Positions 1 through 8,160 of a stretch of 25,419 nucleotides of DNA are shown piece by piece. The notes under the pieces are model-generated. The model did no database searches. It was not told the origin of the DNA and was given only the letters and a program-made list of their open reading frames with translations. Position numbers and translations under genes: made by a program. Location: positions 1 through 25,419 of the forward strand of contig DASPJL010000157.1 of the NCBI GenBank assembly GCA_035628645.1, in the 5' to 3' direction. How positions within the stretch are numbered: the stretch's first letter is position 1; the number at the start of each line of letters is the position of its first letter. The DNA comes from DASPJL01 sp035628645 (GTDB taxonomy: Bacteria; Bacteroidota; Bacteroidia; Cytophagales; Cyclobacteriaceae).

Positions 1-52
1 GCTTGCTTACTTTTGAAAGTATAAATAGGCTGTATTAAAAAAGTTACAATCT

Positions 53-70
53 TCAAAGTAAATACTTTGA
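53..70. repeat. 18-bp perfect dyad
   Basis: TCAAAGTA (53-60) and TACTTTGA (63-70) are exact reverse complements separated by AA. The site lies about 30 bases beyond the stop codon of the membrane TPR gene. The two-base spacer fits a protein-binding dyad better than a terminator hairpin, and no clean U-tract follows. Function is unknown; it may be an operator for a gene to the left of the window. Confidence 0.3.
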
Positions 71-101
71 CTGATAAAAATGGTTTATTTATCTTCTATT
101 T

Positions 102-1355
102 TCACCTATTACTATCCCTAATCACTAAAAAGTTAGCCACCCATTGAAAACCAACTATTCCAAATACATAAAGTGTCGCGAAGAGTCCAAAAATTTGTTC
201 TGTTGAAAAGGCATTAAAAATGGCAAGTCCACCTATTAATGCCATTCCAATGGTATAATAGACCAAGGAATTCTTATACTTGCTCGGCAAAAACATGGTA
301 CTCAGAGGAATCATCATTGTAAATCCAAAAGCAGCAACGACAAGCCATTGCTCTTCGTGAAGAATTAAAAAAAGCAAACAACCGGCAAGAAAAATCACGG
401 CACTGATGGCAACAAAATTAGAGCTTTGTATTTCCTTTTTATTCAATAAATGTTTCCCATACTTGTTTAACCTTAAAAATAAATTCCCGATCGGCGTAAT
501 TATCCAAGTAGAAAAAGCAACCAACGCAAGCAGGATAATAAGTGGAATCAAGTAGGGTTGAAGCGTTTCATTATTGGCAGCCAGGGCTTTTAACCCTTTA
601 AATCCCAAATAAAAACCTATAATGACTCCCCATTGGTATTTTGCAGTCAGATTACCTATCCAGAAAGAATATTTTAAAAACCACCGATACACTAAATATT
701 TAGCTTTCAACGCTTCAGCCATTCCCGCCTGCGCATAGTCCAGGTTCGGGTTATTTTTTAAAGCTTCAGAAAAATGTTCCAATGATTTTTTATGATCCCC
801 CTTTTCTAATAAGCTCCAACCATAATTGGCGTGTGTATAAGCATTGTTCGGATCTTCATTAAGCGCACCTTGAATCGCATGAAAAGAATCTTCCTTCTGA
901 TCCAGTTTAAAAAGTGCCGTACTTCTGATATTCAGCGCCAATATATTTTCAGGATCATGTTCCAGCGCTTTATTTGCCAGCTCCAACCCAGAGGTAAATT
1001 GTTTCCTGGTAATCTTAATAGACGCCCAAACAGCATAGTAATCGGCATCAACAGGATTTATTGAAATGGCTTGTTTCAGGTATTGTTCAGCTTCATCATA
1101 TTTTTCCTTTTGAATATAAATTCTCGCTTTGATATAATAAAGATAATCTACATCAGGACCTAAGCTAATAGCGCTGTTAATCAATTGTTCAGCCTCGATG
1201 ATCAATTTTTGCTGAATCTTAACTTCACAAAGCAAAGCCAGTACATGGATATTCGTTGGATTATTCACCATCAGTCCATTCAACACATATTCAGCTTCCT
1301 TGAATTTATTTTGTTGAATGAGCAATTCTGCCCTTTCTATTAAGTTTGCAGACAT
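102..1355 (-). CDS. TPR protein with C-terminal multi-pass membrane domain
   Basis: A 417-residue protein. The first ~215 residues are tandem tetratricopeptide repeats with typical helix pairs and Asn-Pro/Asp-Pro turns. The rest has about five hydrophobic segments (near residues 255-285, 305-330, 335-355, 360-380 and 385-410). No signal peptide is seen, so the TPR part should be cytoplasmic and tethered to the inner membrane. Its ATG overlaps the stop of the upstream AAA ATPase by one base (TAATG at 1357-1353), which implies one mRNA and coupled translation. TPRs bind proteins, so this is plausibly the membrane anchor or adaptor of the neighbouring ATPase (inference). I do not recognise a named family for the whole protein. 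Confidence 0.85.
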   Translation of the reverse strand: MSANLIERAELLIQQNKFKEAEYVLNGLMVNNPTNIHVLALLCEVKIQQKLIIEAEQLINSAISLGPDVDYLYYIKARIYIQKEKYDEAEQYLKQAISINPVDADYYAVWASIKITRKQFTSGLELANKALEHDPENILALNIRSTALFKLDQKEDSFHAIQGALNEDPNNAYTHANYGWSLLEKGDHKKSLEHFSEALKNNPNLDYAQAGMAEALKAKYLVYRWFLKYSFWIGNLTAKYQWGVIIGFYLGFKGLKALAANNETLQPYLIPLIILLALVAFSTWIITPIGNLFLRLNKYGKHLLNKKEIQSSNFVAISAVIFLAGCLLFLILHEEQWLVVAAFGFTMMIPLSTMFLPSKYKNSLVYYTIGMALIGGLAIFNAFSTEQIFGLFATLYVFGIVGFQWVANFLVIRDSNR

Positions 1356-2665
1356 TATTTTTTAATTTTCATAAATGTTAAAATATCATCATATAAGCCG
1401 GAATCATTGGCATACAATGCAAAGTTTTTCGCTGTGGAAAACCATTCTTTGGTACTTGCCTTGTGCTTTCCACAAGCATTTAGCAAGTCTTTGGTTTTAA
1501 TAGGCTGTGGAATACCTTCTTTAAAACTTTCTTCCAGCTTCTTCTCTATGGCAATGTCTATTATTGCCTCAATATCTGCTCCTGAATAGTCAGCGGTTTG
1601 TTTGCTTAAGACCAAATAATCAATATTCTCTACCGGCTTGTCTTTTAATTTTAATTTGAAAATGGCTTCCCTGGCTTCCTGGTCAGGAGGCGGAACAAAA
1701 ATTATCCTGTCAAACCTGCCGGGTCTTCTGAATGCAGGATCCAAATGCCAAGGGGTATTTGTAGCGCCTAAAACCAACACACCTTCATTACTGCTGTCGA
1801 CCCCATCAAGTTCCTGCAAAAATTGATTGATCAGATGGCGACCGCTGGATTGTTTCATGTCGCTTCTGCTGGCGCCTAAAGCGTCTATCTCATCAAAAAA
1901 TAAAACACACGGCGCGTTTCTTCTTGCAGATTCAAACACTTCATGCAGGTTTTTTTCACTGCTTCCAATCCACATATCCAAAATGTCGTTAAGACCTACA
2001 CTTATAAACCGCGCATTTACTTGTCCTGCCGTTGCTCGTGCAATATGCGTTTTGCCACAACCGGGAGGACCATATAATAAAATTCCGCCGCCGGTTTTCT
2101 TTCCGTAAGCCTTATATAAATCGGGGTGTTTCAGGGGATGGATGATTTTCATCTCAATCTCTTTCTTCACGTTTTGCATTCCCCCAACATCGTCGAAGCC
2201 TATTTTAGGTTTCTCAATAAATCCAGGATCAGTCATGGAATTGCTGAAAGGATCTTCAAAAGAGTTTTCTGTAGTTCTTAACTGAGCATCCAATTCTTCT
2301 TCCTTAAAGTCAGGATTAATTAACAAAACATCCTGATAAACATGAATGGCTTCATCAATGAGGTTTTCCTTAAACAAAGCTTTGGCATGTAATACCAGAA
2401 ATTCGATGTTGGTTCTATTCGCTTTGATCAGGTCTTCAAGGATTACATTACAGGTAGAATAATTTTCCTTTCTGAAGTAAACTTTAGCCAAACCAAACCT
2501 TCCTTTGTCATTATTTTCAATTGCCAAAACCTCAAGGAATTCACTCTCAGCTTCATCAATTCTGTTAAAACTGAATAATGTTTCGGCTAAAAGTAACCTT
2601 AGAGGAACATTTTTGGGGGAATGTTTAAGCGCCTCTTTTAAGTTTTCTATCGACTTATCATCCAT
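1355..2665 (-). CDS. TPR-AAA+ ATPase (classical AAA clade, Cdc48/Vps4-like)
   Basis: A 436-residue protein. Residues 1-130 form TPR-like helices. A linker and then one AAA module begin near residue 155 (FDDVGGM). The Walker A is GPPGCGKT (199-206), the Walker B VLFFDE (254-259), the pore-loop region MWIGSSEKN (231-239), sensor 1 ATNTP (301-305) and the arginine-finger segment FRRPGRFDR (312-320). A helical lid follows, and the C-terminus, WFSTAKNFA...YDD, recalls the terminal helix of Vps4/spastin-type AAA proteins. Known AAA proteins of this clade form hexamers that thread or remodel proteins. There is one ATPase domain, no protease domain and no membrane segment. The gene is first in a two-gene operon with the membrane TPR protein. 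The substrate is unknown. Confidence 0.9.
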   Translation of the reverse strand: MDDKSIENLKEALKHSPKNVPLRLLLAETLFSFNRIDEAESEFLEVLAIENNDKGRFGLAKVYFRKENYSTCNVILEDLIKANRTNIEFLVLHAKALFKENLIDEAIHVYQDVLLINPDFKEEELDAQLRTTENSFEDPFSNSMTDPGFIEKPKIGFDDVGGMQNVKKEIEMKIIHPLKHPDLYKAYGKKTGGGILLYGPPGCGKTHIARATAGQVNARFISVGLNDILDMWIGSSEKNLHEVFESARRNAPCVLFFDEIDALGASRSDMKQSSGRHLINQFLQELDGVDSSNEGVLVLGATNTPWHLDPAFRRPGRFDRIIFVPPPDQEAREAIFKLKLKDKPVENIDYLVLSKQTADYSGADIEAIIDIAIEKKLEESFKEGIPQPIKTKDLLNACGKHKASTKEWFSTAKNFALYANDSGLYDDILTFMKIKK

Positions 2666-3079
2666 TTTGCTTTTCTTAAATTGAATACCTTAAAACGCCA
2701 ATTCTTCTGTTTGTTATTTCTTATGCAGTCACTCCTTCAGAAAAAACACAACAAGAAAGAACTTTTCAAAGTGGCATCCAAACACAATATTGAGAAGAAA
2801 CTACTTTAGATAATAGATAAAAGAAAAGATTTAAAAGAGAAAAAAGAGGATTAAGGTTATTAAAAATGATGAATTCATTAATCTCCCTTTGTTTTTAAAA
2901 AATAAATTTTCAAGAACGCATAGGGGTAAACTTTGGCGTGATTGTCCTACCTTCAAAACTCAAAATAAAATAGTCAATCTTTAGAAAATCAGAAACAGAT
3001 AAATCCGGTCAAAAGGTTATTGGTTCTGGTTTTCTAAAAAAAAGTAGCTTTAATCGCTTTTTATCTCAATAAAATACGA
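2666..3079. other. Divergent intergenic region, 414 bp
   Basis: AT-rich gap between the AAA ATPase (minus) and the sigma factor (plus). It carries the ECF-type promoter described separately. From there to the sigma-factor ATG is a leader of roughly 120 bases with no convincing small ORF. No promoter for the minus-strand operon could be assigned confidently. Confidence 0.6.
2922..2950 (+). promoter_or_regulatory. Predicted ECF-sigma promoter of the sigma/FecR operon
   Basis: The -35-like element AGGGGTAAA starts at 2922 and the -10-like GTCCTAC at 2944, 22 bases start to start. The same elements in the same register lie upstream of the second repeat-protein gene (6913 and 6935), and downstream both share CAAAATAAAAT. 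GG-rich -35 and GTC-type -10 boxes are the usual ECF signature. Placement before the sigma gene suggests autoregulation. The assignment rests on sequence comparison only. Confidence 0.6.
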
Positions 3080-3679
3080 ATGAATAATTCCTTAATGGAT
3101 GAATTTGCCGAAACAGATACCATTCAACTGCTGATCGATGGAGAGGAATCCGCTTTTGAAACTGTTTTTAAAAGTCACTTTAAAGCCCTTCATGCTTATG
3201 CTTATACCATATTAAGGGACCATGAGGAGGCGGAGGAAGTTGTGCAGGCCATGTTCCTGAGACTTTGGGAAAGGAAAGAAAAACTGGAAATACGCACTTC
3301 TTTGAAAGCCTATCTTTACCGGTCAATTCATAACGATTGTATGAATTTAATCAAACATGAAAAGGTAAAATTAAAATACCAGAGCCATGCCGTTTATACT
3401 ATGAAAAACGAAACTGATAACGCGTCTAATAAAGTGCAGTTAACCGAACTCGAGGAACGGCTGCACCAGGCGCTTAATAAATTGCCTGAAGGTTGCCGTA
3501 CGGTTTTTCAACTTAGCCGATTTGAAGAACTTAAGTACCAGGAAATCGCAGACAGGCTTAAAATTTCCGTCAAAACAGTGGAGAATCAGATGGGCAAGGC
3601 ATTGAGGATCTTAAGGATGGAACTTGCAGATTTTCTACCCATTATTATTGTATTACTATTTAAATTTTTCCAGCCATGA
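3080..3679 (+). CDS. RNA polymerase sigma-70 factor, ECF (FecI-like, Bacteroidota type)
   Basis: A 199-residue protein. Region 2 (about residues 25-95) contains the DHEEAEEVVQAMFLRLW segment that binds core polymerase and the -10 element. Region 4 (about 128-180) contains LPEGCRTVFQLSRFEELKYQEIA and the helix-turn-helix KISVKTVENQMGKALRILR. The C-terminus is hydrophobic (LADFLPIIIVLLFKFF), which is common in Bacteroidota FecI-like factors. The stop overlaps the FecR ATG by four bases (ATGA, 3676-3679), so the sigma and its regulator are translationally coupled. It likely directs transcription of its own operon and of the repeat-protein gene at 6959, given the shared promoter. Confidence 0.95.
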   Translation: MNNSLMDEFAETDTIQLLIDGEESAFETVFKSHFKALHAYAYTILRDHEEAEEVVQAMFLRLWERKEKLEIRTSLKAYLYRSIHNDCMNLIKHEKVKLKYQSHAVYTMKNETDNASNKVQLTELEERLHQALNKLPEGCRTVFQLSRFEELKYQEIADRLKISVKTVENQMGKALRILRMELADFLPIIIVLLFKFFQP

Positions 3680-4647
3680 ATGATGACTTATTAACAAAAT
3701 TCATGTTGGGTGAAACCACCAGTGAAGAGAATATCGAAATTGAAAAATGGATCATTGAAGACCAGCAGAATCAGAAATATTTTAAGGACTTTCAGTTCAT
3801 CTGGGAATCAAGTAAAAAGCTGGCTTTGACAAGTACCGTAGATGAAAATAAAGCCTGGAAAACATTTAAAGAAAGAAAAGATCAAATTGAGGATGCTTCA
3901 AAGATAATTCCATTTCAATCCCGATTTGGCTGGATGAAAATCGCCGCTTCCCTTCTGCTGCTAATTATAGCCGGATCGCTGGTTTATATTTCATTAAATA
4001 AAAAGGAGGATATAGCCATTGCTACCTTAAGAATCGAATCCCTGAAGCAAGTAGTTACCGATACTTTACCGGACGGCTCTGTGGTGACTTTAAATAAAAA
4101 TTCTTTACTCTCGTTTCCGGAGAAATTTACCGGGAACACCCGCGAGGTAAAATTGGAGCAAGGGGAAGCTTTTTTTAATGTAATGCCTGACAAGTCCAAA
4201 CCATTTGTAGTAAATACCAATAATGTGACGGTAAATGTGGTGGGCACTTCATTCAATGTAAAAGCTACCAACAAGGAAACGGAAGTTATTGTAGAAACCG
4301 GGGTAGTGGAGGTAAGCAAAAAGGATGTGAATGTAATTCTAAAACCCAAAGAAATGGTCGTGATAGGTAAAGAAACGACCGACTTTGTAAAAAAGGAAAA
4401 CAAGGACCAATTACATAACTACTATCGAACCAAACAATTTATTGCAAGCAGCACACCATTATGGCGAATGGTAGAAGTGCTAAATGAAGCTTACAATGCC
4501 AACATTGTTATAGAAACCGAGAATTTACGAGATTTGCCCCTCACTGCTACTTTTAAGGAAGAATCGCTGGAAAACATTCTGAATATTATCAGTCAGACTT
4601 TTAATATCCAGGTGATCAGAAGCGATGGGAAAATCATCCTGAAGTAA
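3676..4647 (+). CDS. FecR-family anti-sigma regulator with DUF4974 tail
   Basis: A 323-residue inner-membrane regulator. Residues 1-80 are the cytoplasmic anti-sigma part (MLGETTSEENIEIEKWI). One membrane helix spans roughly 87-106. The periplasmic FecR domain is about 115-215, with the typical DTLPDGSVVTLN and LEQGEAFFNV segments. The C-terminal DUF4974 (about 255-323) is an STN-like module. Aligned by eye, its VLNEAYNANIVIE...LENILNIIS...IIL pattern matches the STN domain of the next protein. In characterised Fec/Pup systems this tail contacts the STN domain of the outer-membrane transducer and so controls sigma release. The gene is second in the operon; 15 bases separate it from the STN gene. 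Confidence 0.93.
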   Translation: MNDDLLTKFMLGETTSEENIEIEKWIIEDQQNQKYFKDFQFIWESSKKLALTSTVDENKAWKTFKERKDQIEDASKIIPFQSRFGWMKIAASLLLLIIAGSLVYISLNKKEDIAIATLRIESLKQVVTDTLPDGSVVTLNKNSLLSFPEKFTGNTREVKLEQGEAFFNVMPDKSKPFVVNTNNVTVNVVGTSFNVKATNKETEVIVETGVVEVSKKDVNVILKPKEMVVIGKETTDFVKKENKDQLHNYYRTKQFIASSTPLWRMVEVLNEAYNANIVIETENLRDLPLTATFKEESLENILNIISQTFNIQVIRSDGKIILK

Positions 4648-4662
4648 GAGATCTTTAGTTGA

Positions 4663-6639
4663 ATGAGGAAAAAGAAAAAATTAACCAGACTGTTAGGAAT
4701 TGCCTTCTTGCTTGTTTATGGTCATCTTACATTGGCGCAAAACAATTTGTTTCAGGTGGTTTCTGTCGATTTCAGGCAACAAAGGCTTGAGGACGCATTG
4801 CAGTTATTGAGTCAGAAAAACGGTTTCAACTTTTCTTATAGTAGCGATATCATTCCAAAAGATAGTATTGTTTCGTATTCTGCGAGCAGCATCACAGTCA
4901 AAGAGCTTTTAGACATTTTGCTGAAAGGCAATTATGAATACAAAGAATCGCTTAACTACATTATCCTTCGTCCGGCGCCTTACAGGTTAAAACTTATTCC
5001 TGAAGAAGTTGCGGAAAAAGATAATTTATATACGGTGGAAGGCTATGTGGTGGACGAAAGCACAGGAGCGAAAGTAACAAGGGCAAGCGTCTATGAAAAA
5101 CGGTTGGTTGTATCCACCCTCACCGATAATCAAGGCTATTTTAAACTACGGATCAGGAAAAAAGAAGATGATATTGCCCTGACAGTGAGCAAAGAACTTT
5201 ACAGGGACATCACCATTGTAATTCTTCCTTCCACAGAAGTAAAATCAGGCGGAAGGGGAGATTTTGGTTATGATCCCAGTCAGGATCCGGACAGGGTTGA
5301 ACGGACCACTATAGGAAGATTACTTGTATCTTCCAGACAAAAAATTCAAAGCCTGAACTTGTCGGGCTTCTTTGCTAACAAACCTTTCCAGGCTTCCTTA
5401 ACTCCGGGATTAAGTACACATGGTATTATGAATAGCCAGGTGATCAATAAGTTTTCTTTGAATCTGATCGGTGGTTATACAACAGGTGTTGAGGGATTAG
5501 AAGTGGCCGGAATTTTCAATATTAATAAGCGAAGCGTAGAGTATGTGCAGGCTGCCGGGATTTTTAACGTAGTAGGCGGAAGCGTAAAAGGAGTTCAGGT
5601 TGCAGGAATAAATAATACCGTGTTTGATAGTGTACAAGGTGTGGAAGCAGCAGGGCTTTATAATGAGGTAAGGGGAGACTTTTTAGGTGCACAAATGGCC
5701 GGATTTCTTAATACTAATAAAAAAAGTGTTAGATACTTTCAGGCTGCAGGTGCAATAAACCTGGTTGGAGGAAGCATGACGGGTGCACAATTTTCCGGTT
5801 TAACAAATATGGTGGAAGATAGTGTTACCGGAGCACAAGCCACAGGTCTCTTTAACGATGTAAAAAATGATTTAACCGGAGTACAAATTGCAGGACTTTT
5901 TAACAGGGTAAGAAAAGAGGTGGAGGGGGTTCAAATATCCGGATTATTTAATTATAGCAAAGATCGGATGGAAGGACTGCAGCTTTCAGGCGGAGTAAAT
6001 ATTGCAAACAACGGAATTAAAGGCCTACAGCTTACAGGCGTTGGAAACATAAGCCGAACGAAAACAGATGGAATGCAATTGGCAGCACTGTTTAATTCCA
6101 CCGAAAAGCTCACTGGAGTTCAGTTTGGAATCATCAATATAGCAGACTCCTCATCCGGTGTAAGTATCGGAATTCTAAATTTTATAAAAACAGGGTATCA
6201 TAAAGTTTCCATTTTTAGCAATGAGGTGATGAATACTAATGTCGCTTATAAGTCAGGAAACTCAAAGCTGTACAGCATCTTGACGGGCGGCATGAATATT
6301 TCTGGAGAGAAAAAAGCCTATTCGCTTGGCTTTGGTCTGGGCCATGATTTTATTTTGAATCAAAAGTTTTCGATTTCTGCTGAATTAACATCCTCCACGT
6401 TATATCTCGGCAATTGGAGCGACCTCGCCAACTTAAGCAGGGTAAAGTCAGCTTTGAACATACAATTGACAAAGAAACTTTCAATTTTCGCCGGACCGGC
6501 ATATAATTTTTATGCAAGTACAAATTATGACCCTGTCGAGGGCTATAAACATATAGAATCTTCCGGGGCCTATTCTCACGACTTCTCTGAGAACTTAAAA
6601 GGCTGGATAGGGTTTGAGGGAGGAATTACGTTGTTCTGA
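4663..6639 (+). CDS. STN + regulatory-like domain protein with 16-residue surface repeats
   Basis: A 658-residue exported protein. Residues 1-25 are a signal peptide (positively charged start, hydrophobic core, LTLA then Q). Residues 35-102 are an STN domain (secretin/TonB short N-terminal). Residues 124-190 resemble a carboxypeptidase-regulatory-like beta domain (EGYVVDESTGA...LTDNQGYFKL). After a cap region, residues 278-507 hold about 15 copies of G-x-Q-x-A-G-x-x-N at an exact 16-residue spacing for the first twelve. The last ~150 residues are beta-rich. The repeats resemble the LA_2272-type surface repeat family (from memory). In FecA-like proteins an STN domain precedes a TonB plug and barrel; neither is present here. 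Gene order sigma-FecR-STN suggests this is the surface sensor/transducer of the system, with the repeats in place of a receptor barrel. Confidence 0.85.
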   Translation: MRKKKKLTRLLGIAFLLVYGHLTLAQNNLFQVVSVDFRQQRLEDALQLLSQKNGFNFSYSSDIIPKDSIVSYSASSITVKELLDILLKGNYEYKESLNYIILRPAPYRLKLIPEEVAEKDNLYTVEGYVVDESTGAKVTRASVYEKRLVVSTLTDNQGYFKLRIRKKEDDIALTVSKELYRDITIVILPSTEVKSGGRGDFGYDPSQDPDRVERTTIGRLLVSSRQKIQSLNLSGFFANKPFQASLTPGLSTHGIMNSQVINKFSLNLIGGYTTGVEGLEVAGIFNINKRSVEYVQAAGIFNVVGGSVKGVQVAGINNTVFDSVQGVEAAGLYNEVRGDFLGAQMAGFLNTNKKSVRYFQAAGAINLVGGSMTGAQFSGLTNMVEDSVTGAQATGLFNDVKNDLTGVQIAGLFNRVRKEVEGVQISGLFNYSKDRMEGLQLSGGVNIANNGIKGLQLTGVGNISRTKTDGMQLAALFNSTEKLTGVQFGIINIADSSSGVSIGILNFIKTGYHKVSIFSNEVMNTNVAYKSGNSKLYSILTGGMNISGEKKAYSLGFGLGHDFILNQKFSISAELTSSTLYLGNWSDLANLSRVKSALNIQLTKKLSIFAGPAYNFYASTNYDPVEGYKHIESSGAYSHDFSENLKGWIGFEGGITLF

Positions 6640-6958
6640 TCCTTGTTTAGAGGAGACATCTCCGGAGTATAGCCGACAGTAAAATTTGGACTATAGACAG
6701 AACGCTCCAATAGAGTCAACATTCGTTCTCCAATCACTTTTTTATAGATCTGGTAAAAATAGAATCCAGAATCTCTAACTGCACCCCCGTTAAAAATTTA
6801 AACTAATTTCTTCAAACGTCCCAAAATTTAATCTACCTGCGCAATTGTAAAAAGGGCGCCTTAGCCACAAGCTAATCGATGATGGCAAATTGCTAAATGC
6901 TAAAAACCACGTAGGGGTAAAATTAGTCGTAGTTGTCACATTCGAAAATCAAAATAAA
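6640..6958. other. Intergenic region between the two repeat-protein genes
   Basis: About 320 bases. A weak hairpin candidate (AGAACG 6699-6704 with CGTTCT 6724-6729, then a T-rich stretch from about 6738) might terminate the sigma operon, but its stem is only six pairs. The ECF-type promoter for the next gene lies at the right end. No credible gene is present. Confidence 0.45.
6913..6941 (+). promoter_or_regulatory. Predicted ECF-sigma promoter of the second repeat gene
   Basis: AGGGGTAAA starts at 6913 and GTCACAT at 6935, the same 22-base register as the copy at 2922/2944. The surrounding bases (TAGGGGTAAA, CGT before the -10, and CAAAATAAAAT at 6950-6960) also match. Transcription would begin around 6942-6948, just upstream of the ATG at 6959. 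This rules out the longer reading frame that opens with TTG at 6890 and runs through the promoter. Confidence 0.6.
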
Positions 6959-8080
6959 ATGAAAACAATTATGAACTATTATTTTATGACTCAATCAGCA
7001 ACCAACACCCTAAGAGCAATATTGGTCTGTGGACTTTTATTTTTTTACTCCTTTTCTGCTTCTTCGCAGGAAGAAAAAAGAAATTCAGTTAACATCGGAC
7101 TGTGTTATCCCATTAGTAATCATGGAACCCTAGCCGGCCAATATTCCAACGTTTTTTCTTTTCATGCATTGGTTGGCATCTCCCGTGAAGAAACAGGTTT
7201 CAGTCTTGCTGGATTTTCGAATATTATCAAAGAAAATGCAAGCGGGGCACAAATCGCAGGGTTCTACAATCATGTAGGCAGAAATTCCAAGGGTTTTCTT
7301 TTAGGAGGATTCCTTAATCTATATGATAGTGCCTATGGCGCGCAAATTGCAGGTTTTAGCAATATTGCCAGGGGATCCGTCAAAGGCTTTCAGTTATCGG
7401 GTTTTCTAAATATCTCAAAAGACCAAAGCGCTACACAAATTGCTGGCTTTACCAATTTAGCCGGAAAGGTGAAAGGTTTTCAAATGGCGGGGTTCTTTAA
7501 TAAGGCTGAGGATGTAGAAGGCGCTCAAATTGGAGGTTTTATCAATATCGCTAAAAATGTAAAGGGATTTCAATTGGCAGGATTTATAAACATTGCCGAT
7601 ACCAGCGACTATTCAATCGCTTTAATTAATATTATAAAGAGCGGCGAAAAAAGCATAAGTGTAAGCACGGACGAAACCTTTACGACGCTGGCTTCTTTCA
7701 AATCGGGTGGCAGGGTTTTATACAGCATCATTGGAGCAGGATATAATTTCAAAAACGATAACTATAAATACGCTATGGAAGGTGGAATAGGCGCCAATTT
7801 ATTTAACCGTAATAAATACCGGTTGCGTGCAGAAGCAGTCGCATTAAATCTGACTGACTTTGATGAAGGATATTATTTAAGGTCTTCTATCCGAATCCTA
7901 CCATCCTTTAAACTCCATAACAGACTGGAAATATATGCCGGACCTACGATCAATCATGTGTATACCAATTCCAACGAGGGAAAAGGTATGATCAAAAATT
8001 ATATCTGGGATAATATATCGGGCAATCAGTTAAATGGCGCTTATGTTGGTCTGGTTGGAGGATTGAACTTAATTTTATAA
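6959..8080 (+). CDS. Secreted surface-repeat protein, paralogue of the STN-repeat protein
   Basis: About 373 residues from the ATG at 6959; ATGs at 6971 and 6986 are also possible. The frame extends to a TTG at 6890, but that stretch contains the promoter. The N-terminus is a signal peptide (ILVCGLLFFYSFSASSQ). An N-terminal cap aligns by eye with the one before the repeats in the upstream protein. About nine repeats of 15-16 residues follow, alternating GAQIAGF- and GFQLAGF-type units, and then a C-terminal beta-rich part with shared motifs (FKSG...LYSI and IYAGP). It has no STN or regulatory-like domain. The shared promoter and homology suggest it is the target or partner of the FecI-FecR system, at the outer membrane or cell surface. 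Its biochemical function is unknown. Confidence 0.82.
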   Translation: MKTIMNYYFMTQSATNTLRAILVCGLLFFYSFSASSQEEKRNSVNIGLCYPISNHGTLAGQYSNVFSFHALVGISREETGFSLAGFSNIIKENASGAQIAGFYNHVGRNSKGFLLGGFLNLYDSAYGAQIAGFSNIARGSVKGFQLSGFLNISKDQSATQIAGFTNLAGKVKGFQMAGFFNKAEDVEGAQIGGFINIAKNVKGFQLAGFINIADTSDYSIALINIIKSGEKSISVSTDETFTTLASFKSGGRVLYSIIGAGYNFKNDNYKYAMEGGIGANLFNRNKYRLRAEAVALNLTDFDEGYYLRSSIRILPSFKLHNRLEIYAGPTINHVYTNSNEGKGMIKNYIWDNISGNQLNGAYVGLVGGLNLIL

Positions 8081-8087
8081 GTATATT

Positions 8088-8135
8088 AATAGAAATCCCT
8101 ATAATCATTTACTACAGGGATTTCTATTGCATATC
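8088..8135. terminator. Bidirectional intrinsic terminator
   Basis: AATAGAAATCCCT (8088-8100) and AGGGATTTCTATT (8116-8128) form a perfect 13-bp stem with a 15-base loop, followed by a T-rich stretch. It sits between the converging ends of the repeat gene (plus, stop at 8080) and the LRR gene (minus, stop at 8161), so it can serve both. Confidence 0.8.
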
Positions 8136-8160
8136 TTTTTAATTTATTGATATATTCGGA

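Noticed and set aside
3984..4403. 139-codon minus-strand ORF inside fecR
   Set aside because: Shadow of the FecR gene; low-complexity Ser/Thr/Phe translation.
6653..6668. GGAGACATCTCC palindrome after the STN gene
   Set aside because: Arms are too close for a hairpin, there is no T-tract, and it is too short to support as an operator.
6890..6958. Upstream extension of the second repeat gene to a TTG start
   Set aside because: The start is TTG, the 23 added residues do not resemble a leader, and the stretch contains the predicted ECF promoter. ATG at 6959 begins a normal signal peptide.
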